NCBI GenBank assembly: GCA_002786025.1
Contig: NHNW01000052.1
Span: 62,001 to 126,000, forward strand
Source: Zasmidium citrigriseum
Taxonomy: Eukaryota; Ascomycota; Dothideomycetes; Mycosphaerellales; Mycosphaerellaceae
Direction of reading: 5' to 3'
Length of the DNA stretch: 64,000 nucleotides
Shown: positions 22,465 to 34,800 of the stretch, piece by piece
Numbering within the stretch: position 1 is the first letter of the stretch
Layout of the letters: each line of letters begins with the position of its first letter
The notes under the pieces: generated by a model
Told to the model about the DNA's origin: nothing
Database searches by the model: none
What the model saw: the letters and a program-made list of their open reading frames with translations, nothing else
Program-made: the position numbers and the translations under genes

Positions 22465-22664
22465 TGTGCTGGTGTGAGAATCGAAGTTGGAAGTGGCGGC
22501 CAGAAATTGTTGCAGATGGTCGGTGGTGTCGGCCACAATTAGAGTTTCGAGATTATCTTAGCGGCGGATCAGCCGCCGATAGCTTGGCGCGCTAGCGGAA
22601 ATGTCGAAGATCTTTTGGAAGTTCTGCTTGACGTTCTCTGAAAGATCAACTTTTTGAGTACAAC
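22465..22664. promoter_or_regulatory. 200-bp bidirectional promoter shared by RRP3 and SSF1
   Basis: Both start codons face away from this 200-bp gap, so both ribosome-biogenesis genes must start transcription within it. It contains a GC-rich inverted repeat (GGCGG-ATCAG-CCGCC, near 22562-22576) and a TTTTTGAG-like stretch just before the SSF1 ATG. Coordinated control is inferred from the arrangement. Confidence 0.65.
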
Positions 22665-24047
22665 ATGGCCAAGAGGAGGGTGAAGAAGAGAACGCACGTG
22701 GGCGCAAAGCCGGGTCTAGGCGCCGCATCAGCGAATCATGCGGCCTCCAAGGCTGGGTCACGCCCGCCGAAGAGCATGGTCATTCGCGTCGGTGCCAGCG
22801 AGGTTGGGCAGAGCGTGTCGCAGCTGGTGAGGGATATCAGGCAGATGATGGAGCCGGATACAGCGTCAAGACTGAGAGAGCGGAGGAGCAACAAGCTGCG
22901 CGACTACACAACAATGGCTGGACCGCTGGGCGTCACACATTTGCTCCTCTTGAGCAGGAGTAGCAACGGCAACACGAACATGCGACTGGCATTGACACCC
23001 CGAGGACCGACTTTACATTTCCGAGTGGAGAACTACAGCTTGTGCAAGGACATCTATCACAGCATGAAGCGACCGAAGAGCGGCGGCAAGGAATACCTGA
23101 CAGCACCCTTACTCGTCATGAACAATTTCGTTACGAAAGAGGAGGCCAACGGCGAGCAGAAACCAAAGATACCCAAGCACCTGGAGTCTCTGACGACCAG
23201 CATATTTCAATCCATGTTCCCACCGATCAACCCGACCACGGCTACTCTTCAAGGCATGAAGCGTGTGATGCTACTGGACAGAGAACCCGCAGATCCAAAC
23301 TCGGATGCTGCGTCATACGTTCTTAATCTACGACACTACGCGATTGAGACTCGAACAGCGAAATCCGTACCGAAGCCTCTAAGGAGACTAGACGCCGCTG
23401 AGAAACTCACTCATGCCGGCCAGAAACGCAAGCGAGGCGGTCTCCCCAACCTAGGAAAGCTGAATGATGTTGCCGACTACCTCTTGGACCCGCAGGCCGC
23501 GGATGGCTTTACTTCTGGGTCAGAGTCGGAACCAGATACGGACGCCGAAGTCGAGGTCGTGGCGCCGGCAAGGAAAGCTCAGAAAAAGAACCCGAAGAAG
23601 GATGGGTCGGAAAAGAGGAGTGTAGCCGATGTGGAGAAGAAGGCTGTGAAGCTATATGAGCTAGGGCCGAGAATGAAACTACGTCTAACAAAGGTAGAAG
23701 AGGGTCTTTGTGGGGGCAAAGTCATGTGGCATGAGTACATTCACAAATCGAAAGAGGAGATCAAGGAGATGGAGAGGGTGCACGAGGAGCGGAGAAAAGA
23801 GAAGGAGAAGAGAAAGGCCGAGCAGAAGGCGAACATTGAGCGCAAGAAAGCTGAACGTAAGGCGAATGGGCAGAGTGCGGAAGGTGAAGAGGACGAGGAT
23901 GAGGATATGGAGGAGATGAGCGACGACGACGAGTGGGATGATGAAGAGTTGGAAGATGATGAAGATGCGGACGGTGGCGCCCAAGACGATGTAGAAGACG
24001 ATGATATGCAAGACGGTGACTCGGATGATGAGGAAGGGGGCGGATAG
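22665..24047 (+). CDS. SSF1: Ribosome biogenesis protein Ssf1/PPAN (Brix domain), 460 aa
   Basis: Ssf1 (Peter Pan, PPAN) binds pre-60S particles and is required for 27S pre-rRNA processing in the nucleolus. The N-terminus is strongly basic (MAKRRVKKRTH). The Brix domain covers about residues 35-345, with KSMVIRVG, LRDYTTMAGPLGVTHLL, LRLALTPRGPTLHFRVENYSL-type elements and the closing ELGPRMKLRLTKVEEGLCGG block followed by VMWHEYIHKS. A helical Lys/Glu region (about 365-410) and a very acidic C-terminal tail follow, as in the family. No intron. It shares the divergent promoter with RRP3. Confidence 0.94.
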   Translation: MAKRRVKKRTHVGAKPGLGAASANHAASKAGSRPPKSMVIRVGASEVGQSVSQLVRDIRQMMEPDTASRLRERRSNKLRDYTTMAGPLGVTHLLLLSRSSNGNTNMRLALTPRGPTLHFRVENYSLCKDIYHSMKRPKSGGKEYLTAPLLVMNNFVTKEEANGEQKPKIPKHLESLTTSIFQSMFPPINPTTATLQGMKRVMLLDREPADPNSDAASYVLNLRHYAIETRTAKSVPKPLRRLDAAEKLTHAGQKRKRGGLPNLGKLNDVADYLLDPQAADGFTSGSESEPDTDAEVEVVAPARKAQKKNPKKDGSEKRSVADVEKKAVKLYELGPRMKLRLTKVEEGLCGGKVMWHEYIHKSKEEIKEMERVHEERRKEKEKRKAEQKANIERKKAERKANGQSAEGEEDEDEDMEEMSDDDEWDDEELEDDEDADGGAQDDVEDDDMQDGDSDDEEGGG

Positions 24048-24998
24048 AAGCTTCCTCGATCCCATTGTCGACCTGGCGAGCGTACGGATTGCCGAATTCA
24101 TCAGTTGCTACACATTATTTCGCATCGATCACTGTCTGGCATACCCACGAGCGATGAATCCAGAACTTTAATACAACTATCGATTAGTCCGCATACACCC
24201 GTTAGCTCAAGGTCGGTCAAACACACATCGCTTCGAAGACTTTAGACTCTGCTTTCTTCGACATCGTCCACGATGCAACGGAGACAAGTTATCTGGCAAT
24301 TTGTTGATTTGGACGTTTCCGCCACTAGCTTGGGTTTGTTCTCCCATCCGGTTGTCTCCACTTAGGCTGACCATCCGCAACGTTACGACAGGCTCTGTGT
24401 TCTCTCGTGACGTTACGATATCCCTTCTGCAATGCCCTTCAGATCAGGCACACATCAGTACGGCGATTGCATCGATTGGAATTGTTGCCCCCCATTCGCA
24501 ATTTCGTGCTGCACAACACGAATGCTTACGGAGCACTTGAATACCAGAGCCACTCCACGCATTAGGGATCACAGGCACAGTCCTTTGGCGGTACCTCATC
24601 TGCCTGGCTGCACAACATACAAGCGGAAGCTACGGAGAGTTGTGCCAAGCACCACAGGCCACACATCTGCTCGCAATGCCCATTACACCCAGTCCAGTGG
24701 TAGCAGTGGGAATGCCACGCCCATCCTCTACCACTTCTCTGGTCTTGGCATTGCTACTTTGGAGTCACGCAAATCTCTGCTTGTGTGCCTCATCGCTCAA
24801 CGTTCTAGAACCATTCTACCGATACTATCCTAAACCAAAAGCAGGGCAATGTGTGCTGGGCATAGTGGAGGCACCAGGTAATGACGATGACGATGGGGAT
24901 AACAGCAGTTCCTATGACTCCCACGATTTGAGCTGCCAGGTGAGTCTCTTGTTGTATGGTATACTTTCATTCAAACACACTCGTTCCTGTCGGCGATC
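24048..24998. other. Intergenic region upstream of the tyrosinase gene
   Basis: This 950-bp gap has open frames of 133 and 142 codons (24432-24833 and 24640-25068), but their composition is erratic and the second overlaps the tyrosinase start in another frame. I treat it as 3' flank of SSF1 plus tyrosinase promoter. Confidence 0.4.
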
Positions 24999-26265
24999 AT
25001 GTCCATTCTACGAGGACTTGTCGCTGTCCTTTCTCTCCTATCTTTTGCCAATGGCAAGCCTACTTTGAAGAGACAGGGCGGATGTGCCGCGCCTACTCAG
25101 CGGCGGTCATGGTAAGTATTCACCATCTGTACTGAAAGAACAAGCTCTCACCATTCGCAGGTTCGTCCTCAGCAACGAGGAGAAGAAGGCCTATCTCGAT
25201 GCGGAGAAATGCTTGCAGAACACGCCCCCTTCTTATGGAATACCCGGCGCACGCAATGTCTGGGATGAGCTGCAGTATGTCCACATACGGCAAGCTAACT
25301 TCATTCACGGAGTGGTCAGTCGCCTTCTACTTCGATCTACAACCTGAATAGCGTCTGACATCTTCCAGGGCGCCTTTCTACCCTGGCACCGATACTACAT
25401 CAAACTGCACGAGACGCTGCTTTCAAGACACTGCGGCTACAACGGCGGCAATCCGTGAGTCGCCCGCATTGATCAATATGGAACTCACGGATAATAACGA
25501 TACGACAGATACTGGAAAGAGTCGGACCACGCAGATAGCATCTGGGCTACCAACGTATGGGATCCGACCTTTGGCATGGGAGGCAATGGACAGGGTCCGC
25601 AAGGATGTGTTGCAGACGGCCCGTTTGCAGGCTTGACGCTCATATACAATGCTGCTGCTCAGCCTTCTGCTCCTTACTGCTTAGCTCGTGCATTCGATGT
25701 CGAGGACTTTCGGGAAGCAGGACAGAGCCATATCGATGAATGCTTTGCCAAGCAGACTTATTGGGAAGCGATGCAATGCTATGGTAATGCGGTCCATTGG
25801 GCTGGACATGCTGGAGTTGGAAGAGTTGTAAGTTGAGAATCGAAATGGTGGGAGACACCAGCTGACGTTCGTGTTCGCAGATGGAGGATGCAATGCTGGC
25901 GCCTGGAGACCCCGTCTTTTTCCTGCATCGTAAGTTCACTCACCCACGAATATCTGCTTACGCCATTGAGAAGCTTTGCTGACGTCGCATTCACTTTAGA
26001 CGCCAACCTCGATCGTCTCTACTGGGAGTGGCAGGCTGCATCCCCCGGTCGTCTGAACGAAGTCGCCGGGCCCAACACTCCCGGAGGGGAGTTTTCCGCA
26101 GACAGTTGGGGAAGGCCTGGACCAGAGTTCACGGCTTACTCGGGCGACAATGGCGGCGAGACGACGCTTCAGCATGTCCTCTGGATGGCGGATATGCTTC
26201 CAAATGCGACCATCGCACAGGTCTTGGATATCCATAGTGAGACCAACTGCGCGACTTACGTCTAA
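24999..26265 (+). CDS. Secreted tyrosinase / catechol-oxidase-type copper enzyme, 328 aa
   Basis: Six exons: 24999-25111, 25161-25314, 25369-25454, 25509-25827, 25881-25929 and 26000-26265. Introns are 49-70 nt, GT..AG, and all phases agree. The protein begins with a signal peptide (MSILRGLVAVLSLLSFANG). The type-3 copper centre is complete: CuA histidines H79, H87 and H96 (within HGVGAFLPWHRYY), CuB histidines H214 and H218 (HWAGH) and the HH pair 240-241 in FFLHHANLDRLYWEWQ. It should oxidise phenols or catechols with O2 outside the cell. The protein stops soon after the catalytic domain and lacks the long C-terminal lid of mushroom-type tyrosinases. Monophenolase versus catechol-oxidase activity cannot be told from sequence. 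The next gene is a secreted peroxidase. Confidence 0.92.
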
Positions 26266-27227
26266 GAGCATGCATAATTTCATGCATGACGGAGGCAGTG
26301 AGGATCCGGAACCAATCTGCCTTTTTGAGAAGTGTGCTTACATCTTGAGCAGATCTCCTCAGGCACAGCCAAACACCACTCATGACCTGCACGAATACAT
26401 CTCCTGGTTGATACAAAAGTAATACACTTAATGCTCCAACACAATTCCCATCTTCCTCTTCGAATCGAGCGCAGCATTTTACCCAACAAAGCGAAGTCTG
26501 GATTCAAGGTGGAGTCTCGATTCAGTCTTTGCCGGCGACCGGAATCTTGACAGGTCAACTGACATACAGACATGCACTGCCTTTCTTATCGCGAGTCCTC
26601 ACGATAAACGAGACAGCCACGGCGATGTCTCCCCGGCGACGTCTCCGCGGATTGTGACTTAATTAGGCAGCTAGACTAACAGACTAGCATGCAGGGCCAC
26701 GCGGAGAAGTCTAATACACCATACGAAGAAGCGAACTGACGAACCGGGTCTTATCCGATGAGAACAGACGTAAGAATACGCGAGAAGCAATGCTTAATGT
26801 CGAATCCATCAACCCGGGAGCGCAGCATACCGAGTCTCGCAAACTATATCCCTCGAATGAGGGGTTTCGTTTTGGTCAGTCAATTCGCGAAAGCGCATGT
26901 GAGAGGTAGCCAGTTTTGGTGCTTGCAGTGCTGATCCGGGCATTTATCCATATTGCATTTCTAGGCATCGAGAAAGTGTCTTGCTGAGGGCTTTTTTGGT
27001 CTTGGGCTTTGCTGGAGAATTCGGATGTTGGTTTGCCGTTTGTGCAGACAAAGAAGTTTTGGACGTCATGGTGGACCACGCCATCGTGGGGCATTTTCGT
27101 ATTTCGTATTGTTCTCCATGATGGACATCATGAGGAGCAAGGCAAAAGAGAGAGTGTGTCGTATAAATGCTCATGGGGGCCGTTGAAGAACAGGAATAGA
27201 TTACACCCCTGTTTGAATATCATCACC
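26266..27227. other. Intergenic region between tyrosinase and peroxidase genes
   Basis: Nearly 1 kb without a supported gene. Its right end is the peroxidase promoter, with a TATA box annotated separately. Short frames on both strands lack conserved character. Confidence 0.45.
27162..27167 (+). promoter_or_regulatory. TATAAA box of the peroxidase gene
   Basis: TATAAA lies 61 bp upstream of the peroxidase ATG, a plausible distance for a core promoter with a short leader. Few other genes in the window show such a clear box, which would fit an inducible gene. Transcription start data are absent. Confidence 0.4.
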
Positions 27228-28661
27228 ATGAAGCAACCAACAGCCTTCATCGCAGCCTTCCTCACACCCTGCGCCTTGGCCTTCCCTCAACTCCTTGGCC
27301 TAGATCTCCTCCCCATCGCCCCCTCCCAAACAAGTCTCAGCCCAACCCAAACCGCCGAGCTCTCAGACGTGGGCAAAGGAGCCGTCAACGCCCTGTCCCA
27401 AACCCCAGCAGCAACACCCGGCTTCAACGCAGCCTTGCAACGCATCGATGTCAGCGGCATCCACGCCTTTCAAGCACCTGGAGCAAAAGATCAACGAGGT
27501 CCATGTCCTGGACTGAATGCTCTTGCGAACCACGGCTACTTGCCTCGCAATGGCGTCGGATCGATACTGGACTTCATCACGGCTACGAATACTGTCTATG
27601 GCATGGGACTAGACGTCTCCACGATTCTTGCTGTCTACGGAGCTGTATTTGATGGTGCTCTGCCGCTAGGATGGAGTATTGGAGGGGGAGTACATACGGG
27701 GATCGGGGGTAGCCATGGGCATTATGAGACGGATAATTCACCTATGCGGGCGGATCTGAATCAGTATGGGTCGAATACCGAGTTGGTGTTGTCGCAGTTC
27801 AAAGAGGTATGGCCACATCATATAGCAAAGTTGATCAGAGACTAATGGTGGGTTTGCCAGTTCTTCGACCTCCAACCCGATCCAGCGACAGCGAATTACA
27901 ACATCGACGTTTTGTCTCAGTTCAGGGGCATCCGTTTCAATGAGAGCATCGCGAAGAATCCTTACTTCTATTGTAGGCCTCCTATCCCAACGCTCTGACA
28001 AAGTTCTTTTACTAACCGCCACTCTCAGACGGTCCCTTCAGTGGAAATGTGGTCTCCCAAGCCGCCTTCTCTTTCATCTACCGCTTCATGGCCAACCACA
28101 CCGAAGCCAACCCCGAAGGAATCTTGAACCAAGACGTCCTGAAATCCTTCTTCTCCATTTCCGGCGATGATTCGAGTAACTTTACTTGGACGCCGGGACA
28201 TGAGAGAATTCCAGATAGTGAGTGCTGAAACAACTTTGGCCTCAGAGGTGCGCTAACGAGTGTGTGCAGACTGGTACCGCCGCGCCATCGGCGACGAATA
28301 TACCCTCAATGGCCTTGGTGAAGACACGAATACCTTCGCTGCTCAAACACCCCAGATCAACACGCCCGGCTGCAACACCGGGACTGTAAATTCCTACGTC
28401 GACATCTCGAACTCCTACGCGGGTTATGACTTCAGCACCCCGAACCAGGGCGTCTGCTTTGCCGTTGCAGAGATCATTGGAATTACCGACATGATCCCAG
28501 TGGTGGGTATCGTGGTCGACATGCTGATCCTGCCGATTCAGAATGTTTTGGACTGCAGGACTGTACCTGCGAGGAACGATTCAGTTGGTGATGTGTGTCC
28601 GGGATATTCGTTCTATGGAGGACCGACGGGGAAGGTAGCTCCTGGGGCGATTCAGAGCTGA
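27228..28661 (+). CDS. Secreted heme-thiolate peroxidase (chloroperoxidase / peroxygenase family), 423 aa
   Basis: Exons 27228-27806, 27861-27972, 28029-28217 and 28270-28661. Introns are 52-56 nt, GT..AG, phase-consistent, with CTAAC branch points visible. A signal peptide occupies residues 1 to about 18 (MKQPTAFIAAFLTPCALA). The proximal heme ligand is C93 in RGPCPGLNALANHGYLPRNG (PCP motif at 92-94). The distal acid-base segment HYETDNSPMRADL gives E167, D169, S171 and R174 in the family spacing. FFDLQPD, the PYFYYGPFSG region and NWYRR further match peroxidase family 2. Such enzymes use H2O2 to halogenate, peroxidise or oxygenate substrates outside the cell. At 423 aa it is longer than the shortest peroxygenases. 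Substrate unknown. Confidence 0.92.
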
Positions 28662-28809
28662 TTGTTCGGAGATCAGTGATGTGCATAAGTACATTAGAGT
28701 GTCTACCACCACTATCGTTGCATTGGTTCGTTGCTGCGAACGAGCATTTCATGGATTCGACGCTGCATATTTCTATAAGTCTTCCTCGGCTTTTCGTGAC
28801 GTCGTACCA

Positions 28810-31800
28810 TCACAAGAACGAGCACCACCCTAGAACACATCAAGTCAGCTTCTCACTCACTCTCTCACAACCCAAGAAGGGACAAACTTACCAATATACA
28901 TACTCGCCAACCGGAAATGATCCGTAGCCTGGCTGATCAGCGCATCAACATAACCCTCCACACTCAGCGGCACCGTCTCCCCCCTCAACAAACCCTTCAA
29001 CTTGGTCGAGACACTCTCAAGAATTTCAGCTGGAGTCTCAGGCACGCCAGCCGTGGATCGCTTCTTCTTGCTACCGACAAAATCAGTCGTCGGATCGTAC
29101 AAAAACGTCTCGAGGACCGTCATCAGCGTGTCGCGTTCCTGACGGAGGAGTCCTAGAGTCAGTTCGCTAGACTTTCGGAACGGTCCTTCATGGCCGTATG
29201 GGCCCATCGCGTCGGCCATGTTGTGGGTGAGGCGGAAGGGGACTAGTTCAGGTTTCTCGAAAGTAAGGCCTTTGTCGAAGAGGCAGTTGAAGTCGACGTG
29301 GAAGACGCCGCCCGTGCTTTCCTCGAGCAGGATGTTCTCGCCGTGGCGGTCACCAAGGCCGAGGATATGTCCCGTCATGGACATGACCGCTGCTGAACGT
29401 GCATATCTCAGACGAGCTGCATACCACCCATCGGGCTCGGGATAGGTCTCGGTGAACCACTCATGCAGTAAAGGCGGGAACTGGCATAACACCTTGTCCT
29501 GGAAGACATGTGCATGCTCTTGTGCTGATGAAGCCACATCTAGATCTTTCTTGATCTCGTTGTAGTTTGGCCGGATACCCTTGCGATTGTAGAGGTTCAG
29601 CAAGATGTCTCTTATCGGCTTGATGCCCTCCACCCATTCGATAGTACCCGACTCTTCGCTGAGTGGCGTCACGGCGTACGTCTTGATGTACAGGCGTCGC
29701 TTGCTGCTTTCTGTGTTGCGCTTGAGTGCCCGATTGATGATGCCGTTGAACTCCATCAGACGCTGATCCTTTCGCAGGTCGTCCTTGGGCTTGCACAGAA
29801 GCCCATACAGCTTGCCATCAGAGCCTCGTACTGTGATCTTCCGTGGACGCTGCAGTGAGTTGAGCACAAGAACATCGTCCGTGAATGCTTGAATAGTGAT
29901 CTTGTCTTGCGTGAATGCTTTGTGCCGCCGAATCGTCTCGCTGTTGGCATTGCTTGGAGCAGAAGGCGTGAGAGTCGATTCGATCGGTACGACAAGATGG
30001 CTCGGCGCCAGCTTGTGATTGAAATGGAGATCCTTCTGCAAGCTGACCTGCACCTTGCGAGCCTCGACTGGTTGCTCGCACGCCTGCAATAGGCCGTCAG
30101 ATAGCCTCTGCCCCTGCGAGATCAGAGAACGTAAATCAGCCCCTTCCGCACTCTTTGGCCTGTTCTTGGGATCTTGAAGCTTGCTGAGAATCTCCTTCCC
30201 TCGCTCGACTCGAAGCTTGTCCCTTGCCTTGACGACCGCCAGCAGACTCCAAAGAGTCTGACTCGGGTGTGACGAAGCGATTCTTGTAAGGATGTTGCAA
30301 AGTTGCTTCCACACCTCCGGATGAGGATGTGTAATGCGAGAAATCAATTGAGGCAGCGCATGGTAGAACACGTAAGCCGGCACGCGCTCGAAGTACTTCT
30401 GCAACTGTCTGTTGCAAGCCTGCAGAGACTTCGCTCGCTTCTCAAACGTCGCCTGGTCTTCTTTGGCTACCCTCGTGACCGAGTTGGTTCCAAGCTCCAG
30501 CCACAGAGTCAGAATCCTTGGGATCGTCTCGTGCCAGTACTTATTGCCAAATGGGATTGAACGAAGTGAATTGTCAATAACAAGTTTCGTCATCTCGCCT
30601 GTCAAGTAAGCCTGGGACTGCCTGTCGCGCGGCAGCTCCTTTTGAGCATCCATGAGCTTGCTGTAATGCTTGCCAAGATAGTAGTGTCCCTTCTCCCAGC
30701 GTTGGAAGCGCCTCGCTGCGATTTGATATCGATCGGTCATGTCTTTCGTCTGGCTCTGTCCGGAAGCGTCCAACCATTTGGCCAGCATGAGCAGGGCTTT
30801 GCCGGTGAGCGGGTCTTGCTTGTGACCGTTGACCTCGCTGGTAGACATTACGCCAACGCTTCCATTGCCCATGGCTGTGTCTCCGTCTGGTTCGGGTTCG
30901 TCAAAGATGCCAGATTCGATGGCAGCTTCCAGAGATTGTATTGCTTGTCGCTGATGACCATCGTGCCAAAGCAGTCTGGCTTCCTCAAGTTTCGCGCCAC
31001 GATCGCCGCAGTCGAAGGCTTTCAGCACAGCGTTGTAGGCACTGCTAGTGTTTTTGGACTGTCGAGCGAGTCTTGCCGTTGTCAACCAGAGAGCTCCGGC
31101 TTGTGCTTCCTCAAATTCTGCGGGTCGTAGCCTCATCACTGCTCGGCGGAGCCCCAGAATGTACTGCTTGTCTTGTACATTTGATCCAATGGCATTGAGC
31201 CGTTTCTGGAAGGATCTCAGCATCTGCGGCGCCCTAGCTGCATCGACCGTCGTCAAGGCCTCCAGTTCATAAAGTGCGTGGAGCTTGATCAACTCTTCGT
31301 GGCAAACCTGCAGAGAGTCGGTGCCAGCCATGGAGAGGCCTTCGGTGATTCCCTTTCGCAGGCTCTTGATCTCTTCAAGGAAGCCGCCCTCCGATGTACT
31401 CGCTGCCCGAAGCAAGGAGCGCCCGACGCCAACATTGAAGACGGGATTTGCCTGTTCTGGTACCAGAGTCAGGCGCTTCTGAAGGCCATGCATGTCACCA
31501 GCCATCCAACACGCTTCAACTGCCATAGGCAGATGCGTTTCAACCACAGCGCGGTGGTTCTCATCGTCCACTGCAGAGTCGACAAAGCTATCGGCATATC
31601 TCAGCAGCGGCGCATACTGACCTGTCTCTCTCAGACAACTCAATACGTGATACTGTAGCTCAAGATCCAGAGGGTGATCAGCTAGATTAAGTTCATACCA
31701 GGCTTGTGCTGCCGTCCAGCGACCTGATTTCGCGTGGTTCATTGCTTGTTGCTCCTCACTGATGATCGGAAGTTTCGCTGCGATGCCTTCCAGTCCATCG

Positions 31801-34800
31801 GGCTCGTCAATCTGGGAGTAGATATCCTGAAGACGGTCGTACAGCAGCTCATGCTTGTCAGTCAAGCGTCCGGACGGAATGAGGGAGCGCTCTTGGCGTA
31901 TGTGCTGCTCCCAGTGAAATAGCGCACGAGCGTATGAGCGACATTCGACGGCTTGATTGGCAATGACATCCGCAGGAATTGAATCGAGAAAGTTCTCAAC
32001 AGTCTCGATTTGGCCCATGTCTCGGAGCTCGTCGAATTCACTGGGAGAGTGTCCCGTCTTGTATGCGATAGCTCGCGTCTCGGCCAGCTCCTTCCTCTTT
32101 TCGCGCAGCCATGTTGAAAGATAGTCGAGCACAGCAAAGACACTCTCGCTGCAAAGGCGAATGCACTCCTGCTGTGATGGAATCGAGGATGTCGCTTTAA
32201 GCACCGCCAGAAATTCAGCTGTGAGACCTTCAACTTCTTTGACGATGCCTCCGATGACAACGTTCAGTACGATGTAGGGCAAGACGAAGCGCGCCACTGC
32301 AATGTCGTAGCCTTTGACCGCTCTTGCAACGATCGGAAACGCAGCCTTCGCATTATCGCCGTTGGCTTTGAAGGTCAAATCGTAGGTAAGGGACCTTAGC
32401 CATTGGCTATGGCTTGATTCCGGTGAGAATTCCGGGTAGCTTCTATTGGGCGGACTGATGGCGCTGTTGCTTGTCACAACATATCTCGAAGTCAGGAAGG
32501 GGGTCAAAGTCGTGCGAACATGTTCCGGTAAATCGTACCAGCGCTGATTGGCATCTGGTACCTGGGTTCCACGAGGGCGTAGAGCGGGAAGATCGCCGAA
32601 GTTACAGAACTGCAGTAGCTCCTGGATTGTAAACGCCAGAAACCCTTGGGCCCTGGAGTTGTTGACCGATTTGAATGCTTTGACCAAGACGTCCTCGAAC
32701 AGAGCCATGACCCAGTCGATGACCTCGTGGGCGCGCTCGAAGTTCGATAGGACAAGGACTTGCCTCTTCTTCCGCGTTGCCTCCACCCGATTGGGGTCCA
32801 GAGAGCCGATGACACCCAAGGCTTTGCCACAGAGCTCAGCCGCTTTCGGATCGTTGTTGTATTTGACCGTGACGTCCAGCAAGGCACGGAGTAATTCGGA
32901 GAGGATCGCCGATGGATGTTCGCTAGATGCAGTGTCGTGGATGAAGGCTTGCTGGGCTTCAAGAAACGGCACCAGCTCGGCGAGTGCTTGAAAAACAACT
33001 GTGTCGCCATCGACTCTAAGTCGCTTGGTGAACGCTCGGATGTGGCTCTCTACGCTCTCTTGATTCTTCAGCCGATCGAACTCTGCAGCGTACTTCGACA
33101 GCAACGAGATACCCTTTAGCGAAGGCAAGGTCATGATGTTTTCCTGAAGCACTGTATTGTGCGTCTTGACGAGCTCAGAAATCATGACGTGAGTTCGCTG
33201 TTGCAACTCAGGCGACAGTGCTGACCAATGTTGCACAATGACAACGAAGGTCTCATCGACGATGTCAACGATGTCGTCGGCCTGAAGCAGTGGAATCAAT
33301 GACATCCAAGTTGAATATGCAGCTTGGCAAAGCTCAGGTCGCTCAAGCCCAGATTGCAGACAAGCGCGGATCTGTGGCAAGGCGCTGGAAACATTGCCTC
33401 TCGTAAGAGTAAAGATTTCGGCCATGGCCTTCAAGCATCGGACTTTTTCTGAAGTTGGCTCTGCTCCAGGTGCAGTCTCTATCGTGACAGAGAAAAGCGT
33501 CAGGATACCGAGGATGTACGTATCGAAGAAGGCGTTGACAGCTTTGCTGGATCTCGAATGAGCCTTGCGTTGTCCAGGGGCAGCCTGTTCAATGTTGGCG
33601 AAGGTCTGAAAAGCTTGATACGCTCGAGACTTTCTATTCTCGCTCTCTTCGCCGCAGTGCTTGAGCAGCTCACTGGCAACCAAGACGGAATCCACTTTGA
33701 TAAGACCAGCCAGGTTCGTATTTCTGAAGCCTGCATCAACTTCAGTCAGGCACGCAAAAGCAGCATCTTCAGTGTCAGGTCCACACTGGGTAAGGAGTGT
33801 GGCAAGAATGGCTGCAAGATTGGTTCTTGGTTGAACGCACACATCGCGGATGGAGTTGGCGCCACGCGCGTCGACAATTCTTTGTAGGACGTCTTTCCTC
33901 TTGGTCAGCACCAGGGAAGGCAGAGTATGTCGTTGTGTCATGTCCAAGAAGCTGTTAATACCCGTGCCGAGCAGATCGCAGAGCTGTTGCGCTTTATGCG
34001 GCTTCAATTGAAGATCCTGAACCACAGAGACTGCAATCGAGCGCCAGAAGGGTCGGAACAACTCGGTCAAGGATTGCTTCTTTGCAGCTGCGATGGCTTC
34101 GATCTCGGAGAATGCCAGTCCACATACCAGGGAATTGGCATGTCCAAGGTAGTCCACGAGTCGTAGGAGAACGAGATTGAGTTCTCTTTCGCCACAGCAG
34201 ATGGCGACTTGGCCCCATGCAAATATCAATGTCTCCTGCTCGTTTGGAACGTCGCGATCGGAGAGACTGCGCAGGTACTCGAGGGCGACTTGACGGTTTT
34301 CGTCGCGGATTGACTCCGGCAACTCATTCTTTAGGAAAGATGGTAATGCTTGGCCAGCAACCATCCTCAGCTCTCGAATGGAGCTCTGCAGGGAGGAAAG
34401 ACAGTGCTTGCCAAATTCCGAAGTCGCGAGCGAGGTGTATCGAGCGTCAGGCTGCATCCGCTCCAGGCAAGCTCGCATGGCAAGAAGTGACAGGACTCGC
34501 GGACGCTTAGTGTTCGAGAGTTCTGGCAATTCAATCAAGCAAGCGACGGTTTCGATGGCGGAGGAAGTGTCGTACTCGGCCAGGTCTGCCAGTGTCTGCC
34601 AGGCTCGACACTTCTCATGTTCGCTCAAAGCTGCGTAGACCGACGGTGCGACACTAGGCATCGCAGACAAGTCTGTGCCGTCAATGCCCATTAGGAGCAT
34701 CGCAGCCCGTCGGATGACTGCCGTCTTACGATCTTCCGGTTCAGCGGAGATTTTGCGTCGCTTTCGGTGACGTGGACATCTCTCTGGCTGACTCGATGCC

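Noticed and set aside
24640..25068. 142-codon frame before the tyrosinase gene
   Set aside because: It overlaps the tyrosinase signal-peptide exon in another frame, and its composition is unlike a conserved protein.
24999..28661. Secondary-metabolite biosynthetic cluster
   Set aside because: Only two oxidases; no polyketide synthase, peptide synthetase, terpene synthase, transporter or cluster regulator lies nearby.
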